From the NCBI GenBank assembly GCA_027559495.1, contig JAMXSV010000028.1, positions 682,001 through 746,000 of the forward strand: a stretch of 64,000 bases of DNA, in the 5' to 3' direction. This document shows positions 59,696-64,000 of this stretch, piece by piece; positions within the stretch are counted from its first letter, which is position 1, and each line of letters begins with the position of its first letter. Origin of the DNA: Aurifilum marmelostoma. Lineage: Eukaryota; Ascomycota; Sordariomycetes; Diaporthales; Cryphonectriaceae. The position numbers and the translations under genes are program-made. A model generated the notes under the pieces. The model was not told the origin of the DNA and ran no database searches. It saw only the letters and a list, made by a program, of their open reading frames with translations.

Positions 59696-61277
59696 ATGGG
59701 CAGCGTGGACCAGAACAGCTCGGTGTTCTCGCCCATCAAGGCGATCCCATATGATGAGGCGTATCGTGTGACAGCACAATTGGCTGCAGACAAGAACCCC
59801 GACAAGGTTGACCTGGGCGCTGGCGTGTACAAGGCTGATGATGGGAAATCATGGACGTTGCCATCCGTGAAGCAGGTGAGTTATACTTCACCGGAGTGGC
59901 GAATATGTAATTGGGAAGTACATTACTCAGAAGGACATCACTGAGACGGCCGAACCATTCTATCGTGATCTAGGCCATATCTCGGCTCCCAGATGACCAT
60001 ACTTATATACCTCAGGCTGGATTGGCTTCTTTCATCCAGGGTGCCCAGATTCTTCTGTTTGGAAACCTGCCTGAGGAGCAGCAGTCACGATTGAGCTCCA
60101 TCCAGACAGTCTCTGGCACTCATGCCTGCCATGTCGGAACCATGTTCCTGACCAAGAACGGACTCAAGCCCAAGAACGTCTTCATCTCGGATCCATCGTG
60201 GATGAACCACGCACTCATCTGGGAGTGTGCGGACTCGGAAATCAACCGCAAGCTATACCCTTACTATCATACAGCCACAAAATCCCTCGACTTTGAGGGA
60301 CTGACAGCCTGCCTCGAGAACGAGTCGGTACCAGGCGACGTCGTCATCCTGCAGGCCTGTGCTCACAATCCAACGGGACTTGACCCTACTAGAGAGCAAT
60401 GGATGGCTATCGCCGATCTTTGCGAGAGGAAAAAGTTGTTTCCCTTTTTCGACTGCGCCTAGTGAGTGAGCCCTGTTCAGTTACTGGTCCTTATCTGCGC
60501 AGCGTCCTGAATGCGTGCCTAGATTAATACGATTCTGTTTCATTCACACAGCCAAGGCTTCGCATCTGGCGATTTTGACGAGGACGCGTGGGCCATCCGC
60601 TACTTCGCCAGCCGTCCCTCTATGGAGCTCGCTGTCGCCCAGTCCTTCTCCAAGAACTTCGGCCTGTACGGCGAGCGAGTTGGTGCCTTCCACATCCTGG
60701 CCAGTGACGCCGCCGTCAAGCCTGCTGTGCAGTCGCAGCTCGTGCGTGTTGTGAGATCAGAGGTCTCTTCCGGCACCGCTTTCGGCTCGAGGATCGTCAC
60801 GATCGTTCTGGGTGATGAATGTCTCAAGAAGCAATTCCTGGGGGAGAATCAAATTATGAGCTCACGTATAAAGAGCATGCGGGCGGCGCTTAGGAAGGAG
60901 CTCGAGCTGCTGGGGACCCCAGGAGACTGGAGACATATCACGAGCCAAGTATGTACTACGCTTCTGACGATCTTTATTCCGTGTTGTCTGCATGACATGG
61001 AAGGTATGCATGCAATTTGCTGACAGGTAACAGATTGGAATGTTCTCATACACGGGCTTGACTGCGCAACAGGTGCAGGTGCTACAAGAAAAGCACCATA
61101 TCTTCCTTTTCTCTAGCGGACGAGCATCTATTTCGGGCTGTAAGTATCATATGTCTTGAGAGTCGCGTCTATAGATTACTCACGTGCTGACTGCATGTTT
61201 TCTTAGTGAACGAAAACAATGTGAAGCGTGTAGCTCAAGCTATTCACACAGTACTTGTGGAAGCTGAAGACAAGTAG
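59696..61277 (+). CDS. Aspartate aminotransferase, cytosolic type
   Basis: Five exons: 59696-59875, 59974-60461, 60552-60948, 61034-61139 and 61207-61277; 413 residues. The join VKQ-AISRLPDDHTYIPQAGL fixes the second acceptor, avoiding a frame that stops early. Class I aminotransferase marks are VDLGAGVYKADDGKSW, HNPTGLDPTREQW (PLP-binding Asn), FFDCAYQGFASGDFDEDA (Asp and Tyr), and SFSKNFGLYGERVGAF with the PLP-Lys. No mitochondrial presequence; the ends do not show a clear peroxisomal signal. The enzyme exchanges the amino group between aspartate and 2-oxoglutarate, and some homologues accept other acidic or aromatic amino acids. Next to the oxoprolinase, it could pass on the nitrogen of the glutamate formed. 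Confidence 0.9.
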
Positions 61278-63005
61278 AGGACATCGTTGGCAGCCATAGA
61301 ACCAGACAATTGAGTACTTTTGTTTTCTGCTTCTGTAAAGGGGCAGAAAGAAAAAAAGGAAAGGAAAAAAAAAAAAGAAACAGGCTACTGTCTCGTCAGT
61401 GTCCCAGAGCATTGGCTATACGGCTTCAGACCATCACGCACGAGTCCATATCACTAAGCGAGCAAGTCCACACTACCTAGGTACTTCATATATAGCTCAG
61501 TAGAAGATAGACCTCAAGATCGTAAGTCCCACTTCAGAGACATATGTTTTATCGCAATGCTGTAGAACATACCATAGCGTCTTTCAAGCGTGATAGTGGC
61601 AAAGAGTCATGCTGAGATAGAACCTGAGCATGGAGGCAGATCAAGCAAGCGGCTATCTCGGGCACACAAATGGTCATATATTGCGGACAAATAGGAGGGG
61701 TTGAGGCGAGAGCCTGACCATCTTTTCACATGCCGAGACCTTAACTGTCAAGTAGTATAGCCCGTATTCATGCTCTAGTAACCTAGGCATGCCAAGAGGC
61801 CCTGGATATTTTTAGCCAGTAGAAAAGAATCTACACAAGGCATCTTGAATGAATGGCAAGGCGAGTTCCTTACAGGACTTGGGCAGCTAGATTTTAGACT
61901 ATTCTGCTGGGATGAAAATGGTCCCTTCCTTGCTAGACATGTCAAGCCACACTATATTGTAGATCTTATAATGAGGTTGGTCTTCTGTCTCCGAAATACG
62001 GACATCAATAAGGTTTCCAGGGCGTGAACTTGAGGCTGTGTGCGCATCTTATCAGGTGGTGAGGATCACTGCTAGCGGCATCTAGGCGGTCTTGTGACTG
62101 AGGGTGAGAATGAGCCGAAGCTGGCCGCTGCCACAAGCACGTTTCAAGGTGTCCTTTGAATTCTGTTCAACTCACCCTTTCCACGGGTTCATCGCACCAG
62201 TTTGGATTTCATCATAAAAGACGCCTTTTGGTTTTTTCTGCTTCCATGTTGCTTGCCTTCTTCTTCTTCGGCACAGATTAAATACCAGAGCTGGGGATAC
62301 AACGGGCACTAAGCTCATATAGGGTCGGCTACCCTAGACGTATATAGTAGTATAATATGGCCTTGTTAACATACATGATAAATACTCCACAGCAACATGC
62401 AGCTAATCCTGCAGGCTGACGTCGGCTCACACCAGAACCTGCAGCGTCCCAGCACCTGCTCGTTCTCAGGGCCGAGAGATTCTAGCAACCCCCCATAATC
62501 ACGAGCGAGGTTTGCGAGATTGTCGTAATATACGAAGGGTCCTTATAACAGATAATCTCCTGTATATATTCGTATGATCCGGGTTCTTTGTGCTTTCTGT
62601 ACGACCAAGACCAGATTTCATGAAGTTTACATGCCGGTAATTCTCCGTGATCAATACGAAAGGCGTTCGTGACGACGGACGAAACCTGATGTGTGGCTGA
62701 TTTTGGCCACAGGCAGGTGACACTCGCGGCTGACGAAAACTCATGCTCATAAAATCTCCCACTGTCCCCCATCTTGTGTCAACTGCATTCTAGTGCTCCA
62801 GTTCATCCCTTAGCACGCACATCTCACCACACACACCCCCTCTGCAGTCAATCCAAGGCACGCATTTTGCCTGGTATCACGATCGCCATCGCCAATTGCA
62901 CCACCTCGCATTCTCATTGCGCCTCTACCTGCGCAACCCCGTTCACTTCAATCACACATCTCGTTGTGTGCTGATACGGTTGTTCTGCGCATCAGTCTGC
63001 CCAAC
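61278..63005. other. Intergenic; right flank of the cluster
   Basis: 1.7 kb with no supportable gene. A minus-strand frame of 96 codons opens with ATG at 62772 (start MGDSGRFYEHEF) but shows no family, signal peptide or splice pattern. The sequence from about 62770 to 63005 is C-rich and likely the leader of the next gene. Confidence 0.55.
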
Positions 63006-63221
63006 ATGTGCTTCGGCGACGGCAAGAAGAAACAATACTACTATCGCGAGGAGATTTATCCGTCCCGACCTGCTCACCACCACCACCAATACTACCAACA
63101 TACTGCACGGGTCAGCCGATCTTCACACCATTCCTCCCACAGCCCTCGAGGCAGCGTGTACAGCTCCAGGGGCGGGCCCACGGTCTACGAAAAGCGGACG
63201 ACGAAGAAATACTACAACTGA
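63006..63221 (+). CDS. Short His/Tyr-rich conserved fungal protein
   Basis: Single exon, 71 residues, ATG at 63006 (context CCAACATGTGC). The protein reads MCFGDGKKKQYYYREEIYP, then a His/Ser-rich centre (AHHHHQYYQHTARVSRSSHH) and a basic end (YEKRTTKKYYN). I recall similar very short fungal proteins that start MCFG and have Tyr and His runs; no function is known to me. There is no signal peptide or membrane segment. The Cys at position 2 could be lipid-modified, which is a guess. Confidence 0.65.
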   Translation: MCFGDGKKKQYYYREEIYPSRPAHHHHQYYQHTARVSRSSHHSSHSPRGSVYSSRGGPTVYEKRTTKKYYN

Positions 63222-64000
63222 GCAAAGCTGTCTGCCATTGATACCTTTTGCTAATTATGGAGTCTTGGAGCAACGTGGCCACGGGCATCGACGGAGCGCA
63301 GTAGATGCATGTAAGGCTTCTAGAACTGCGTGGGAACGGTCTTTCCTGAGATGTTCCAGATGGAAAAGTGCGGACGGGGTGGGGTTGAGGTTGCGATACC
63401 CAGCTACAAGCACGCATGGTGTTTTTCTTTTCCTTTTTCAGCTTAACAGCCAAGTTGTGCCTAGATTTAATGCGGAAGGGGGTGGTGGTTCCACCGGCTG
63501 TGTGGACAACCGAAAGAAAATAGCATCATAATCGACAGTACTTACTATGTGCACAACAACATAATAACCCAGCTGAAGCTTCTATCCATCCAATTGGAGT
63601 GCTAATCCGACTAGCACTGGAACTAGTCTACTGAGGGTTCCTAGGTCTTCCACGTTGGAGATCCCGTCATCGTGGGGGTTGACGTCATGGCTGAATTCGG
63701 CCATGAGGTTTCCCTTCTTGGTCCCAACCACAACGACAACATGCCCGCTCTGCTAACACACTGATCTGCCACTGCTGCCCTCTTTACTTGTCTCTATTCG
63801 GGACAGCTCGACCCGCTCATTCTGGTCGACGGCGCGTCGTGGCGTCCGCCAGATCCAAGACATCAGCGTCAATGATGACGGGTTACCCGGAACTGCAGGT
63901 CTAAGACCTCATCCCAGAACTTTTAAGAAGAGAATCCAGCTTGTGTTATATGACTCCTTGGGTCCCGTCGCTCCTCCTATGCGTATACGAACGTGAAGAC
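63222..64000. other. Right edge; possible end of a minus-strand gene
   Basis: A minus-strand frame ending at 63582 has natural composition after a possible acceptor (GTGTTAG near 63755): GHVVVVVGTKKGNLMAEFSH, then EDLGTLSRLVPVLVGLAL. I could not connect it to an upstream exon inside the window, so I make no gene call. Confidence 0.25.

Noticed and set aside
62482..62772. 96-codon minus-strand frame starting MGDSGRFYEHEF
   Set aside because: No domain, no introns and no clear promoter; length is within chance.
1..64000. CRISPR arrays, insertion sequences, bacterial-type operons or riboswitches
   Set aside because: None seen; the sequence is eukaryotic nuclear DNA with spliced genes, and I found no transposase, reverse transcriptase or long terminal repeats.

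Overview
The window looks like nuclear chromosomal DNA of a filamentous ascomycete, most likely a Sordariomycete (class inferred from overall gene character, not tested). Genes are split by short introns (about 50-250 bases, GT..AG), intergenic spacers are long and rich in pyrimidine tracts and homopolymer runs, and the families found (WAR1-type Zn2Cys6 factor, toxD-like reductase, sphingolipid desaturase, PL1 pectate lyase, Dal5-type MFS carrier) are typical of fungi. I rebuilt the gene models by hand from reading frames, splice signals and family conservation. None was checked against transcripts.

Layout. 1-0.9 kb: 5' part of a cytochrome b5-fused sphingolipid delta-8 desaturase (minus, runs off the left edge). 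0.9-4.9 kb: no intact gene, but a decayed minus-strand coding stretch at about 2.4-4.3 kb. 4.9-13.9 kb: WAR1-like transcription factor, toxD-like enoyl reductase and a BTB/POZ protein with an internal repeat (all plus). 13.9-21.1 kb: gene-poor. 21.1-41.4 kb: dense housekeeping block: Ser-rich conserved protein (+), PXR1 (-), small coiled-coil protein (+), COX17 (-), TEL2 (-), UBA3 (+), RPC40 (-), a frameshifted small secreted-protein relic (-), an F-box-like protein (-), the 49 kDa subunit of respiratory complex I (+) and a Cys/His-rich protein of unknown role (-). 42.9-44.4 kb: secreted pectate lyase (-).

The accessory part is 45.6-61.3 kb. Six adjacent genes look like one metabolic cluster: an M20 deacylase/peptidase (-), a D-2-hydroxyacid dehydrogenase (+), a Zn2Cys6 transcription factor (-), a Dal5-like MFS transporter (-), a full-length ATP-dependent 5-oxoprolinase (+) and a cytosolic-type aspartate aminotransferase (+). 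Together they could import an acylated or cyclised amino-acid compound, open its amide bonds, pass the amino group to oxaloacetate and reduce or oxidise the 2-oxo acid. This pathway is inference. The two divergent promoters inside the cluster both carry CGG/CCG inverted triplets of the kind Zn2Cys6 factors bind. The right edge holds a short His/Tyr-rich protein (+) and mostly empty sequence.

Points of most interest: the 45.6-61.3 kb cluster; a probable 6-base microexon in UBA3 that encodes part of the nucleotide-binding motif; an in-frame, coding-like 55-codon stretch after the UBA3 stop; a frameshifted small secreted-protein gene; and COX17, which is split into very small exons.
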